A DNA stretch of 64,000 nucleotides, from positions 90,377 to 154,376 of the forward strand of contig JAFDWO010000160.1 in assembly GCA_018268415.1 (NCBI GenBank), written 5' to 3'. The notes below the pieces were generated by a model, which was not told the DNA's origin, did no database searches, and saw nothing but the letters and a program-made list of their open reading frames with translations. Shown piece after piece: positions 16,912 to 24,935 of this stretch (its first letter is position 1; each line of letters starts with the position of its first letter). The position numbers and the translations under genes were made by a program. The DNA comes from Actinomycetota bacterium. GTDB taxonomy: Bacteria; Actinomycetota; Thermoleophilia; Solirubrobacterales; 70-9.

Positions 16912-17288
16912 GGCGCCCAGCGGTCGGGGTCGCGAACCCCGTCGCCGCCCTCGGGCTTGCGACCGCCGACCGCGATCACCTCGAGCCCCTCAGGCCCGGC
17001 CTCGAACGCCCGCACCACCTGCGGCGCGACCCGCACCACATCAAACCTCTGCAGCTCGACCACCTCGTCGTCCAGCCGGATCCGCCCGGACCCACCGACG
17101 ACCACGTACGCCTCCTCCTGCTCCTCATGGTGGTGCCCGTCGGTAGCCACCCGGTTCGGCGCATACCTGAACAAGCTGACCCCAAGTTCCTCCGAGTCAA
17201 GATATTTCCTCGAGAACCGCGCCTCGATCTCGTCCCCCTCAAAGAGGTCCTCGATCTCCAACAAGTTTTTGACCGCGTAGTCGCTCAT
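16905..17288 (-). CDS. cupin-domain protein
   Basis: A 127-residue single-domain cupin from ATG 17288. Motif 1 is seen as GHHHEEQEEAYVVVGGSGRI (metal ligands in HHH and Glu) and motif 2 as FDVVRVAPQVVRAFEAGPEG, where the usual His is replaced. N-terminal SRKYLDSEELGVSLFRYAPN forms the first strands. Small cupins like this may bind a metal and a sugar or acid, or serve as regulators; no substrate can be assigned. Confidence 0.85.
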   Translation of the reverse strand: MSDYAVKNLLEIEDLFEGDEIEARFSRKYLDSEELGVSLFRYAPNRVATDGHHHEEQEEAYVVVGGSGRIRLDDEVVELQRFDVVRVAPQVVRAFEAGPEGLEVIAVGGRKPEGGDGVRDPDRWAPQ

Positions 17289-17309
17289 GGGGCGAGTCTA
17301 GGGGGTGGT

Positions 17310-17345
17310 TGGGCTGGGGCCGTGATCGGGATTCGAGCGCCGATC
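17310..17345 (-). other. tRNA 3'-end-like fragment (possible island boundary)
   Basis: On the minus strand the string GGCGCTCGAATCCCG followed by ATCACGGCCCCA resembles the T-arm and acceptor end of a tRNA. No anticodon or D arm accompanies it, and the T stem does not fold canonically. It coincides with the left edge of a less GC-rich segment, so an old integration site is conceivable. Confidence 0.25.
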
Positions 17346-17356
17346 TCCGGGAAAGT

Positions 17357-17950
17357 TCAGACCCCAAGTTTGTAGGGCACTATCGCGATGAGCAGCCACT
17401 TGGCGTCTTCCTTCACAAGGCCGAGGGCGTAGTTGCTCCCGTCAGTGCCGTGATACAGCGCGTACGCTTTAGGTCCCTTTACACGCAAAGCCGCGATAGA
17501 GCCCGAGATGTTGTTCTTTCTGAAGACCTTCGATTTCGAGAGCGGTTCCGCGAATTTATGCAGGGTCTCTGGGCAGGTGTGATGCTTCTTGCCACCGAAT
17601 TTGGCGTTGACCAATTCCTTGACCATCGCCCGGTCGAGGGTTTCGCATTGGGTTTCGAAGTCACCCCGCGCACGCGCGTCGTAGCTCTTCAGGATCACGA
17701 TGTTCGCTTCTTCTCGTTCCTCGAGCGAGGCTTCTTTGCCAAAGCGCGCAATCGAGTTGGCGGTCGAGATCTTCTTATTCGGTTCGACAAATTCCTTGCT
17801 CGACTGCAAGGCGGAGACTTCTCGGCCGCTCTTGTTCGGCCCGGTGCCCAAGGAGGAAGACGATCCTCCGCCCCCGCAAGCCGATACGAGCGCGCATGCG
17901 GTGCATGCGAGCAGCAATCCCCAGCCCCATCCCATCAGCCGTCTATACAT
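17357..17950 (-). CDS. putative lipoprotein of unknown function
   Basis: A 197-residue protein from ATG 17950, chosen because it gives a lipoprotein signal: basic start MYRRLMG, hydrophobic core and lipobox V22-S-A-C25, followed by a glycine/serine linker CGGGGSSSSLG. The mature part (REEANIVILKSYDARARGDFETQCETLDRAMV, TCPETLHKFAEP, AALRVKGPKAYALYHGTDG, WLLIAIVPYKLGV) looks like a small alpha+beta fold of the kind seen in nuclear-transport-factor-2-like secreted proteins; that assignment is tentative. Codon use is less GC-biased than in genes to the left. Confidence 0.65.
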   Translation of the reverse strand: MYRRLMGWGWGLLLACTACALVSACGGGGSSSSLGTGPNKSGREVSALQSSKEFVEPNKKISTANSIARFGKEASLEEREEANIVILKSYDARARGDFETQCETLDRAMVKELVNAKFGGKKHHTCPETLHKFAEPLSKSKVFRKNNISGSIAALRVKGPKAYALYHGTDGSNYALGLVKEDAKWLLIAIVPYKLGV

Positions 17951-18076
17951 GGCGTGACTATACAATAGATTCTGAACGAACAGGCGGGCTATCACCAACC
18001 CCGCTCGCGAGAGGGGGGACGCCGGGACGTTCATACGTTGACTTTTCAGAACGATCGACTAACCTTGATCATAGGG

Positions 18077-18706
18077 ATGCCATCAGGCAATGACAACCAG
18101 GGGAAAGTCACGCTGGTGACCCTCGGACCAACGGGGACCTGCCATGAGCGAGCGGCGGTCGAGTACATGGCGTTTCAAGGCGTCGAGGACTTCGAGATCG
18201 ACTTCATCGGCGACTTCTTCGATGGCCTGGAGCTGATCCGCGGTCGAGACAACGCGTTCTTGGTCCAGTGCAGCGCGCACCCGAAGGTGCACGAAGTCAC
18301 CGAGCGGTACTGGGCCGAAGTATTCGTAGTCGACACGTTCATCTATCCCACGAAGGCTCTGGCGGTCCTCCGCCGGCGCGAGGCCGAGCGACCCAGGACG
18401 CTCGGCCTCGTCCCCGCCACTGCCGGCTACATCAACCGCGACGAGTGGGAGGAGATCATCGATGTTCAGTCGAAGCCGATCGTCGCTACCGAGTTGTTGG
18501 AAGGGCGTTACGACGCCGGCCTGACCCACCTCGAGCATCTCGCGGCTCATCCCGACGAGCTCAGGCTCGTCGACGAGATTGGCGAAGTCGACACGACGTG
18601 GGTCGTCTATGGGACGCGTAAGCGCTTCAGCGGCGACGTGATCGGGATCCAATCGCTGGAGTTGTTCCGCCGAGGTGATTGCGAACTGTCGACCGAGGCC
18701 GTGTAG
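18077..18706 (+). CDS. prephenate-dehydratase-fold protein (BacA-like)
   Basis: A 209-residue protein from ATG 18077 (a TTG at 18038 would add 13 residues). The start VTLVTLGPTGTCHERAAVEYMAFQGV resembles the substrate-binding opening of prephenate dehydratases (GPxGTxSxxAA), and the ending VATELLEGRYDAGLTHLEHLAAHPDELRLVDEIGEVDTTWVVYG resembles the second half of that fold. There is no ACT domain. Overall layout is closest to BacA-type prephenate decarboxylases of the bacilysin pathway, but no other bacilysin genes are here and the usual TRF/TS catalytic motif is not evident, so activity is uncertain. Confidence 0.5.
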   Translation: MPSGNDNQGKVTLVTLGPTGTCHERAAVEYMAFQGVEDFEIDFIGDFFDGLELIRGRDNAFLVQCSAHPKVHEVTERYWAEVFVVDTFIYPTKALAVLRRREAERPRTLGLVPATAGYINRDEWEEIIDVQSKPIVATELLEGRYDAGLTHLEHLAAHPDELRLVDEIGEVDTTWVVYGTRKRFSGDVIGIQSLELFRRGDCELSTEAV

Positions 18707-18760
18707 TGCCATAGTAGGGAGGGAACGCTTCTGTCAGCCGGGGTACGCACGCTGTCGGCA

Positions 18761-19729
18761 TTGGCGCGGCCACTGAATGTGTCGATCTTGGGAGCGTTGA
18801 CAAACGCTCCCCGTTCAGGCGCCGAGTTGCTCGCGGCGATAGGGGATCCGCCTCGAACGACGGCGCACCAGCGGTTTCGCGAGCTGATCGACCTCGGAAC
18901 CCTTCGACGGAGACGCCGGAGTGAGTTCCCCCGCCGATCGACCTACGAACTCACGCCGACTGGCGAACTTATGCTGGAGCTGTCCTCGACGGTCGGTAGT
19001 TGGCTTGCTGCCGCTCCGAGCGGCCGCATCGCGCTCGGAAGTGCGACTGCGCAACGAGCCATCAACACCCTGCTGGCAGGGTGGACCTCGTCGATCGTTG
19101 CGACTCTGGCCGAAAACCCCATATCCCTCACCGAACTCGACCGATCTGTCGACTCGATCCCATATCCATCGCTTGAGCGCCGCCTTTTCGCCCTTCGCCA
19201 GACGGGCTTGATCGACGTCGCAAGCGCAAACGCCAAGGGCATCCCCTATGAGGCCACGGAGTGGCTAAGGCGGGCGGTGGTTCCGATACTTGCCGCCGCC
19301 ACCTTCGAGCGTCACTTGCGAGATACGCAATCGCTGACGGCTTGCGAGATGCGTGCCGCGCTTCTTCTCGCGGCGCCTCTTGTCAGGCTAGGGCCTAGTG
19401 ACGCGCTGAGGATTGCCTTGGTGGTGCATCCGCGGCCATCGCAGGATGAGACACCAGGATCGCAACGGGCTCCAATCGGCGCGACGATCGAGATTCGAGA
19501 AGGCCGGGCGACCACGGTTTCGCCGACGGTGTCTGACGATGCTCCGAATTGGGCTATGGGGACGGCCGCCCGCTGGTCGGAGGCCGTCCTCACCGGGAGC
19601 TGTCTAGGCCTCCGTGTCGGGGGCGAAAGACCCGAACAGACCAGTGAGCTCGTCGAGGCGATGGCTCAGGCATTTCGTCGACCCCGACAACCCCTGGCTG
19701 GTGCCCAGAAGCCGCACGCGAAACGTTGA
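18761..19729 (+). CDS. regulator with two HxlR/PadR-like winged-helix domains
   Basis: A 322-residue protein from TTG 18761; the start is uncertain because no ATG or GTG lies at the beginning of the homologous part. Residues about 5-75 (ILGALTNAPRSGAELLAAIGDPPRTTAHQRFRELIDLGTL and the wing RRRSEFPRRSTYELTPTGE) form one winged helix. Residues about 100-175 repeat the design (TLLAGWTSSIVATLAENPISLTELDRSVDSIPYPSLERRLFALRQTGLI). The C-terminal ~130 residues could be a ligand-binding domain. A duplicated winged helix in one chain suggests binding to an extended operator as a monomer. Targets unknown. Confidence 0.6.
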   Translation: MARPLNVSILGALTNAPRSGAELLAAIGDPPRTTAHQRFRELIDLGTLRRRRRSEFPRRSTYELTPTGELMLELSSTVGSWLAAAPSGRIALGSATAQRAINTLLAGWTSSIVATLAENPISLTELDRSVDSIPYPSLERRLFALRQTGLIDVASANAKGIPYEATEWLRRAVVPILAAATFERHLRDTQSLTACEMRAALLLAAPLVRLGPSDALRIALVVHPRPSQDETPGSQRAPIGATIEIREGRATTVSPTVSDDAPNWAMGTAARWSEAVLTGSCLGLRVGGERPEQTSELVEAMAQAFRRPRQPLAGAQKPHAKR

Positions 19730-19795
19730 ACATCGCGTTTTGCAGGTCCTTTGGCCGAATACGGGCGCGTCGCCGGGCCCTACGCTCACGACCTC

Positions 19796-19824
19796 TTGAC
19801 TGCTCAGGAATGGGTCGATAAAGA
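19796..19824 (+). promoter_or_regulatory. candidate sigma-70 type promoter
   Basis: TTGACT at 19796-19801, 17-base spacer, TAAAGA at 19819-19824. It would give a leader of roughly 120 bases, with GC-rich inverted repeats, before the secreted-protein gene at 19949. Confidence 0.45.
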
Positions 19825-19948
19825 TTGCAAGGTCAGAAGCCGGAGTCGCACATCGCCAAATGAAGCGCGACCCCGGCTGCAATCTGTCCGGGCTGGGACA
19901 AAGGGAGTCTCCTCCCCGGACGATCTGTACTCACAGGAGGATACGGAA

Positions 19949-20494
19949 ATGATCAAGAAGTTGAGCCTGCTCGCGATGGTCGTGGGCGCGGTCGCAGCCT
20001 TCGCGGCGCCCGGTGTCGCGAATGCCGCGAAACTCACAATGCCGGCCAACACGCTGGTCCCCAAAGGAACCACAATCACAGGGACAAGCACCAACACCGT
20101 GACGGAAACCACGCTGGGCAAAATCACCTGTAAAGAAGTGATGGTTTCCGGCAACGTCGAAAAGAACACTGGCACCGAAGTCGAAGTCAAAACCGATGCG
20201 ACTGCCGGTGCCAACACTGCAACGGGATGCGAAATCGTCGGCCTCGGGGCGGTGACCATCGATCCGACGCTCACCAACATCACCGCCTCAGGCGCCGGGC
20301 CGGGGACCGCTGCCTTCACCTTTAACGTAACAGGTATTTGTGAAGCCAAATCCACCACGTCCGAAGTCACGTGGTTCGGCACCAACAAACTCCATATTAC
20401 GGCCGGAGTGGCGGAATGCGGAACCGGCGGTCTCACGGGAGACTTCACCCTGGAGACAAAAGAAGGCGGCGGCGAAGTCATCGCTGAGACCTGA
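19949..20494 (+). CDS. secreted protein of unknown function (181 aa)
   Basis: From ATG 19949 with AGGAGG eight bases upstream. Signal peptide MIKKLSLLAMVVGAVAAF with cleavage near VANAA. The mature chain is Thr/Gly/Ala-rich with a strand-loop pattern (LTMPANTLVPKGTTITGTSTNTV, GKITCKEVMVSGNVEKN, TATGCEIVGLGAVTIDPTLTNI, NVTGICEAKSTTSEVTW, GVAECGTGGLTGDFTLET) and four spaced cysteines, likely two disulfides in a beta-sandwich. No enzyme motif. Glu is mostly GAA, and the gene ends in a strong terminator, so it may be highly expressed. Confidence 0.75.
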   Translation: MIKKLSLLAMVVGAVAAFAAPGVANAAKLTMPANTLVPKGTTITGTSTNTVTETTLGKITCKEVMVSGNVEKNTGTEVEVKTDATAGANTATGCEIVGLGAVTIDPTLTNITASGAGPGTAAFTFNVTGICEAKSTTSEVTWFGTNKLHITAGVAECGTGGLTGDFTLETKEGGGEVIAET

Positions 20495-20524
20495 TCTACC
20501 TCCTTCATTTGGGAGTAGGACCAC

Positions 20525-20555
20525 AAAGGCCGCGCTCGCTGAGAGCGCGGCCTTT
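20525..20555 (+). terminator. rho-independent terminator
   Basis: Perfect 13-bp stem AAAGGCCGCGCTC / GAGCGCGGCCTTT with a 5-base loop, followed by CTGTCTCTCTTTTCC. It ends the secreted-protein gene at 19949. Confidence 0.85.
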
Positions 20556-20906
20556 CTGTCTCTCTTTTCCTTGACAAGATAATGTCGTTCCTATAGCCTC
20601 CTTCCGTCAGACCAGGGAGAACCATGATCGTCCGGTGGGACGGCCGATCATGTTAGGCAGGGGAGAGTGACCGAGTGGGGCCAGGCGCGGCAGTTCGTCA
20701 TCAGCGTGCTCGACGTGCGGACATGCTGTAGCACGCCGATTGTCCGGAGCTGCGGGGGCTGCTGAGGCCGCCGCCGGAGCTATAGGCAACGACCTTCAGC
20801 GACGACGTGGTCACCTTCAAGACCAAGGCGCAAAGTCTCACTAGCAGCGGAAAAGCCACAAGAACACGAACTACATGCATCTATCAGGCAAAACAGGGGG
20901 CGACGA
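20556..20906. other. leader/intergenic region before the giant secreted protein operon
   Basis: About 350 bases without a convincing gene. It holds the promoter at 20571-20599 and a small inverted repeat around 20622-20651 (CATGATCG ... CGATCATG), which overlaps a 10-codon frame MIVRWDGRSC that could be a leader peptide with GGGAGAA upstream. The rest shows no codon bias that I trust. Confidence 0.4.
20571..20599 (+). promoter_or_regulatory. candidate sigma-70 type promoter of the giant protein operon
   Basis: TTGACA at 20571-20576, 17-base spacer, TAGCCT at 20594-20599. The same TTGACA/TAGC style occurs at 29027-29054. It would leave a leader of about 300 bases. Confidence 0.5.
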
Positions 20907-23900
20907 GTGAGCTGCTGGCTGTCAGCTGGCGCGTTGCCGGCGAGGAGAAGCGTGAGATATCGAGCGCAATGGTCCGAGAAGTCTTTCGGCGAGGAAGGGG
21001 TCGTCGGAGGCCATGGCGGCCTCAAGTCTCATAAAGGAGATCCGCCCGCACGCCGCGGTGGGCACATCGCGCTGATCTCAGCATTTACCGTCCTACTTGC
21101 GCTGGCCGTCGTTCCGTCTGCCGGCGCCGCGCAGCTGGTCGAATTCGGGACCTTCGGGGGTCAGGCCGGTGGGGCTGGTGGTGAAATTCGCGACGGCTCC
21201 GGAGTCGCAGTCAATGAGACGGGGGCGGGAGGTGTCGCGCCGGGCTCTGTCTACGTGGCTGACTCGGCCAACGCTCGCGTCCAGGAGTTCACTGGCGGCG
21301 GCGCGTTTGTCCGTACCTGGGGCAAGGACGTCGACGCTGATGAACCAGGAACCGGCTTCGAGATCTGTACCGCCGAATCCGGCCACACCTGCCAGGCGGG
21401 CACCGGTTCGGCCGAAGCAGGTGCCCTCTCCTATCCGCGTGGTATCGCAATCGATCAAGACACCGGCAATGTCTATGTGGCGGATGGCTCCGAAGGGGCG
21501 CATCGCATCAGCGTCTTCAGTGCGACGGGCACCTTCGAGGGCGCCTTCGGTTGGGAAGTGGACGCTGGCGCACCCGCCGAAGAACTCCAGTTCTGCACCG
21601 CCGTGACCGGCTGCCAGGAAGGGAAGCTAACTGATGCGGCAGGAGGCTTCGGGCAGATCTACAACGGGGCGTTGGCGATCGATCCCTCCAACGGGAACCT
21701 CGTACTTGGTGACTTCACCAACGGGCGTATTGACGAATACAGCTTCCAGACGAATCCCGCCGAGGAAGTGATCGGGGTTTCCTTTGTCCGCGCTTTTGGA
21801 TGGAACGTCGACGCCACCGCGCCCGCCGAAGATCTGCAGGAGTGCACTGCTCTGACCGGTTGCAAGGCTGGCACTACTGGGTCCGGAGAAGGTCAGCTCG
21901 GGGAATTCCAGACCGGCCTCACCGTTGATGCCATGGGGGACATCTACGTGGTCTCCAATGCCGGTCGATGCACGTCTACGACGCCCTGCCAGCTGATGAA
22001 ATTCAATCCCGACGGAACCTTCGGCGAACTCTTTGGTCCCGGATCAGGGGGTGACGCCAAGTGCCAGACGAACTGGAGCGACGGTGGGCTCCCCAGTGGA
22101 CAGGCCGCGACCGCAGTCGCCGTCGACCCGACGACCCAACATCTCTTTGTGACGCGCAAGAGGACGACGGCGACGTATGAAATCTGCGAGTTCAACCAGG
22201 ACGGGGAACTACTTCAGAGTTCGCCTGCCGAACCGGTCCCCACTGGTGCCACGGAATTGGAACGGGCGACCCTGACCTTGGCCGTGGCGCCCGGCGAACA
22301 TGTGTACACGTTGGGCGCCGACCCGAGTAGAGCGTCGTGGCCGGTCCGATTCTTCGGCATCGTGCCCGCTGCGCCCGCCGTGGTGCTCCCGTCGACCGAT
22401 GTCACCCAGACCAGCGCCATCTTGCATGGGGAAGTGACGATCCCGAAACCCGGCGGGACCGGGTTCAATATCCAATATCGCTTCGAATACGCGCCCAACA
22501 ACGTAACCACTTGGTTGCATGCGCCGGCGAAGAGAAATGCGTCAGTGGGATCGACCGTGCCCGGCGCCTACCCGGTCGCCGCACCGATCTCGAATCTCCT
22601 GCCCAATACGACCTACCGCGTGCGATTGGTCACCGTCGCATCTTCCACGACGATCAGCGACGAAGGGGAATTCAGAACCCCGGTCGCGGCTCCGACGATC
22701 AGCAATGTCTACTCGAACAACGCGGATCAGACTTCGGCAGCGCTGGGGGGACGAATCAATCCGAACGGCCTCCCCACGAGCTACCGATTCGAATGGGGCC
22801 CGACCGCCGCCTATGGCCATGTTGTGCCAGCCGAATTCGATCCGCCGATCGGCGCCGGACAGGAACCCATCCCGGTCACCGCACGGATCGCCGGTCTCGC
22901 CGCGGGCACCAGCTATCACTTCCGCATCGTGGCCGCGAGCACGGCGGGTGTGTCCGCCAGTCCCGATCATGAAGTCGAAACCCTCAACTCGTGCGGGCTG
23001 CCTGCTGGCCGCTGCTTCGAGTTGGTGTCTCCTCCGGCCGTCGGCGTCGTCGGCAGTCCAGGAAGTGTCACCACCGGAACCAGTGACATGCACTTCCAGG
23101 CAGCGGCTACGGGTCCGGGCGGGCTCGCGTACACCGTAGCGAACGGTCTGCCAGGTGCGACCTCCGGGGCCGAGGTACTCTACCTGGGCGTTCGAGGGTC
23201 CGACGGCTGGAGTTCCGGGCAGTTGAGTCCGCCGATTGCGGAACGTAATCAAACGACGGAAGGCAACAGCACCGCCAGCGTTACGCTGGGCCTCTCCGAA
23301 AATCTGTCGTGTGGAGTGGTCGCGACCCCACAAGTCCTCACTAGCGACCCCGGTACCCGCCCGGTCATTGAAGACGGCGGATCCAACCTCTATCTCCACC
23401 GGAGTGACGGGTCGTACGCCGCGATTACGAGCCTGCCGCCGACGAACCCTGGGTCGGTGCCGGGCCGACTCACCGCCGAATACGTAGTTGTCGGGATATC
23501 GGATGGGTGCCGCAAGGTTGTATTTGCCAGCCCTTACCACTATCCGGGTATCGCCGGATCCGGTGCACAGCGACTCTATGAATGGGACGAAGGTGTCCTC
23601 CGTAGCACTGGCATTGCGGTTGGTGGAGAACCCGTCGAAGCAACCGCGGGCGGTCTGGGCACGGTCTCCAAAGATGGCTCGCGAGTCTATTTCTCGTCAG
23701 GAGGAGCGATTTTCGTTCGCGAATCCGGGATACGGACCCGCGAGGTGTCGGTATCGGAAACGTCGATCCCCGACACCGACGCCAGCTTTCAGGCAGCCAC
23801 GCCCGACGGTGGGAGCGTCTTTTTCACGGCAACGGCAGGGCTAACCGACGAATCTAACGGCACTGGCACGGACCTCTATCAGTACAGCCTCAAGACCGAA

Positions 23901-24935
23901 AAGTTGACTGACCGCTCCGCTTTTGGTGGACCGGGTAGCGCCGAAGTTGCCGGGCTCGTGGGCGCCTCCGCGGATGGTTCGGTTGTGTATTTTGCGGCCA
24001 GCGGCGAACTTGTTCCCGGCCAAGGTCCGAGCCTAGCCGAAAATCAGCAGGACGGAACCTACTCGATCTACTCGGCGTCAGGCACCGACATCGCCTATAT
24101 CGGGACGATACGCGCGGCAGACCTCCCGCGCGTATCGGTGGCCAGTCAGAGAACGTCTACGTCTTGGGTCAGTACCGATGGCCGCCTTCTGTTGTTCGAA
24201 TCGTCAGCGGACGTGACCGGCTACGCCAGCGGTGGAGCCCCGGAGGCATATCTGTTTCAGGCGAACGCCAGCGGGTCCGGAACTACCGTCTGTGTCTCTT
24301 GCCGCCAGGATGGCCAGCCGTCGGTCGGCACTAGCAGGGACCTGCCTCTTGAAACGACCGGCGTCAACTCGATCGACGGTCTCTATCGTCCTCGGTCGCT
24401 CGTCGACGCCAATGGTGAAGCACGAGTGTTCTTCTATTCGCCCGACAAGCTCACGTCGGGCGCCGCGGCAGGGGCGCGCAATCTTTACGAATGGGCTCAT
24501 GCGCAGGTTTCGCGCCTGGCGACCGAACCGGCGAGCTTTGCGAACCCTCCATTCCTCGTCTTTGCGGGTGCGAGCATCAGCGGCGCGGATGTCTATCTCG
24601 CCACGCCTGAGGCGCTGACCTGGGAAGACCACGACCAGCGGTCGTCCGTGTATGACGCCCGGATCGGAGGCGGATTCCAGCAACCCCCTGGTCCGCCTGC
24701 GGCATGCAGCCCCGACACCGAAGGCTCCTGCCAGGGGTCCTCGGGCGGATCTCCTGATTCCCCGGCTGTGGGGAGCAGTTCTTTCTCGGGTCCTGGCAAC
24801 GTCAAGGCTCCTCAGAAGAAGCCGCACAAGAAGAAGCAGAAAAAGAAGCCCCACAAGAGCCAGAAGAAGAAGAAGCAGCAGCAGGGGCACAGACACGGTC
24901 GCCAGGCCGGTGGCAAGCGGAGGGCTTCGAAATGA
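20907..24935 (+). CDS. giant secreted NHL/beta-propeller and fibronectin-type III protein
   Basis: A 1342-residue protein from GTG 20907, with a purine-rich AGGGGG just upstream; the start is uncertain because the signal-like helix HIALISAFTVLLALAVVPSAGAAQ only begins near residue 53. Residues about 75-450 are NHL-type blades (GSVYVADSANARVQEFTGGG, DTGNVYVADGSEGAHRISVF, LGDFTNGRIDEYSF) with Cys-containing insertions. Two FN3-like domains follow (TDVTQTSAILHGEV and NNADQTSAALGGRINP, ending YHFRIVAAS). A further ~500-residue beta-rich part begins at CGLPAGRCFELVSPP. The last ~50 residues are a Lys/His tail (KKPHKKKQKKKPHK). Probably cell-surface or extracellular; role unknown. Its stop overlaps the next start (ATGA). 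Confidence 0.78.
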   Translation: MSCWLSAGALPARRSVRYRAQWSEKSFGEEGVVGGHGGLKSHKGDPPARRGGHIALISAFTVLLALAVVPSAGAAQLVEFGTFGGQAGGAGGEIRDGSGVAVNETGAGGVAPGSVYVADSANARVQEFTGGGAFVRTWGKDVDADEPGTGFEICTAESGHTCQAGTGSAEAGALSYPRGIAIDQDTGNVYVADGSEGAHRISVFSATGTFEGAFGWEVDAGAPAEELQFCTAVTGCQEGKLTDAAGGFGQIYNGALAIDPSNGNLVLGDFTNGRIDEYSFQTNPAEEVIGVSFVRAFGWNVDATAPAEDLQECTALTGCKAGTTGSGEGQLGEFQTGLTVDAMGDIYVVSNAGRCTSTTPCQLMKFNPDGTFGELFGPGSGGDAKCQTNWSDGGLPSGQAATAVAVDPTTQHLFVTRKRTTATYEICEFNQDGELLQSSPAEPVPTGATELERATLTLAVAPGEHVYTLGADPSRASWPVRFFGIVPAAPAVVLPSTDVTQTSAILHGEVTIPKPGGTGFNIQYRFEYAPNNVTTWLHAPAKRNASVGSTVPGAYPVAAPISNLLPNTTYRVRLVTVASSTTISDEGEFRTPVAAPTISNVYSNNADQTSAALGGRINPNGLPTSYRFEWGPTAAYGHVVPAEFDPPIGAGQEPIPVTARIAGLAAGTSYHFRIVAASTAGVSASPDHEVETLNSCGLPAGRCFELVSPPAVGVVGSPGSVTTGTSDMHFQAAATGPGGLAYTVANGLPGATSGAEVLYLGVRGSDGWSSGQLSPPIAERNQTTEGNSTASVTLGLSENLSCGVVATPQVLTSDPGTRPVIEDGGSNLYLHRSDGSYAAITSLPPTNPGSVPGRLTAEYVVVGISDGCRKVVFASPYHYPGIAGSGAQRLYEWDEGVLRSTGIAVGGEPVEATAGGLGTVSKDGSRVYFSSGGAIFVRESGIRTREVSVSETSIPDTDASFQAATPDGGSVFFTATAGLTDESNGTGTDLYQYSLKTEKLTDRSAFGGPGSAEVAGLVGASADGSVVYFAASGELVPGQGPSLAENQQDGTYSIYSASGTDIAYIGTIRAADLPRVSVASQRTSTSWVSTDGRLLLFESSADVTGYASGGAPEAYLFQANASGSGTTVCVSCRQDGQPSVGTSRDLPLETTGVNSIDGLYRPRSLVDANGEARVFFYSPDKLTSGAAAGARNLYEWAHAQVSRLATEPASFANPPFLVFAGASISGADVYLATPEALTWEDHDQRSSVYDARIGGGFQQPPGPPAACSPDTEGSCQGSSGGSPDSPAVGSSSFSGPGNVKAPQKKPHKKKQKKKPHKSQKKKKQQQGHRHGRQAGGKRRASK

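Noticed and set aside
17310..17345. Complete tRNA gene
   Set aside because: Only a T-arm/acceptor-like string is present; no D arm or anticodon arm fits, so it is listed only as a fragment with low confidence.
24796..24930. AAG-rich low-complexity stretch as a possible regulatory or slippage site
   Set aside because: It is the lysine-rich C-terminal tail of the protein at 20907, in frame to the stop.
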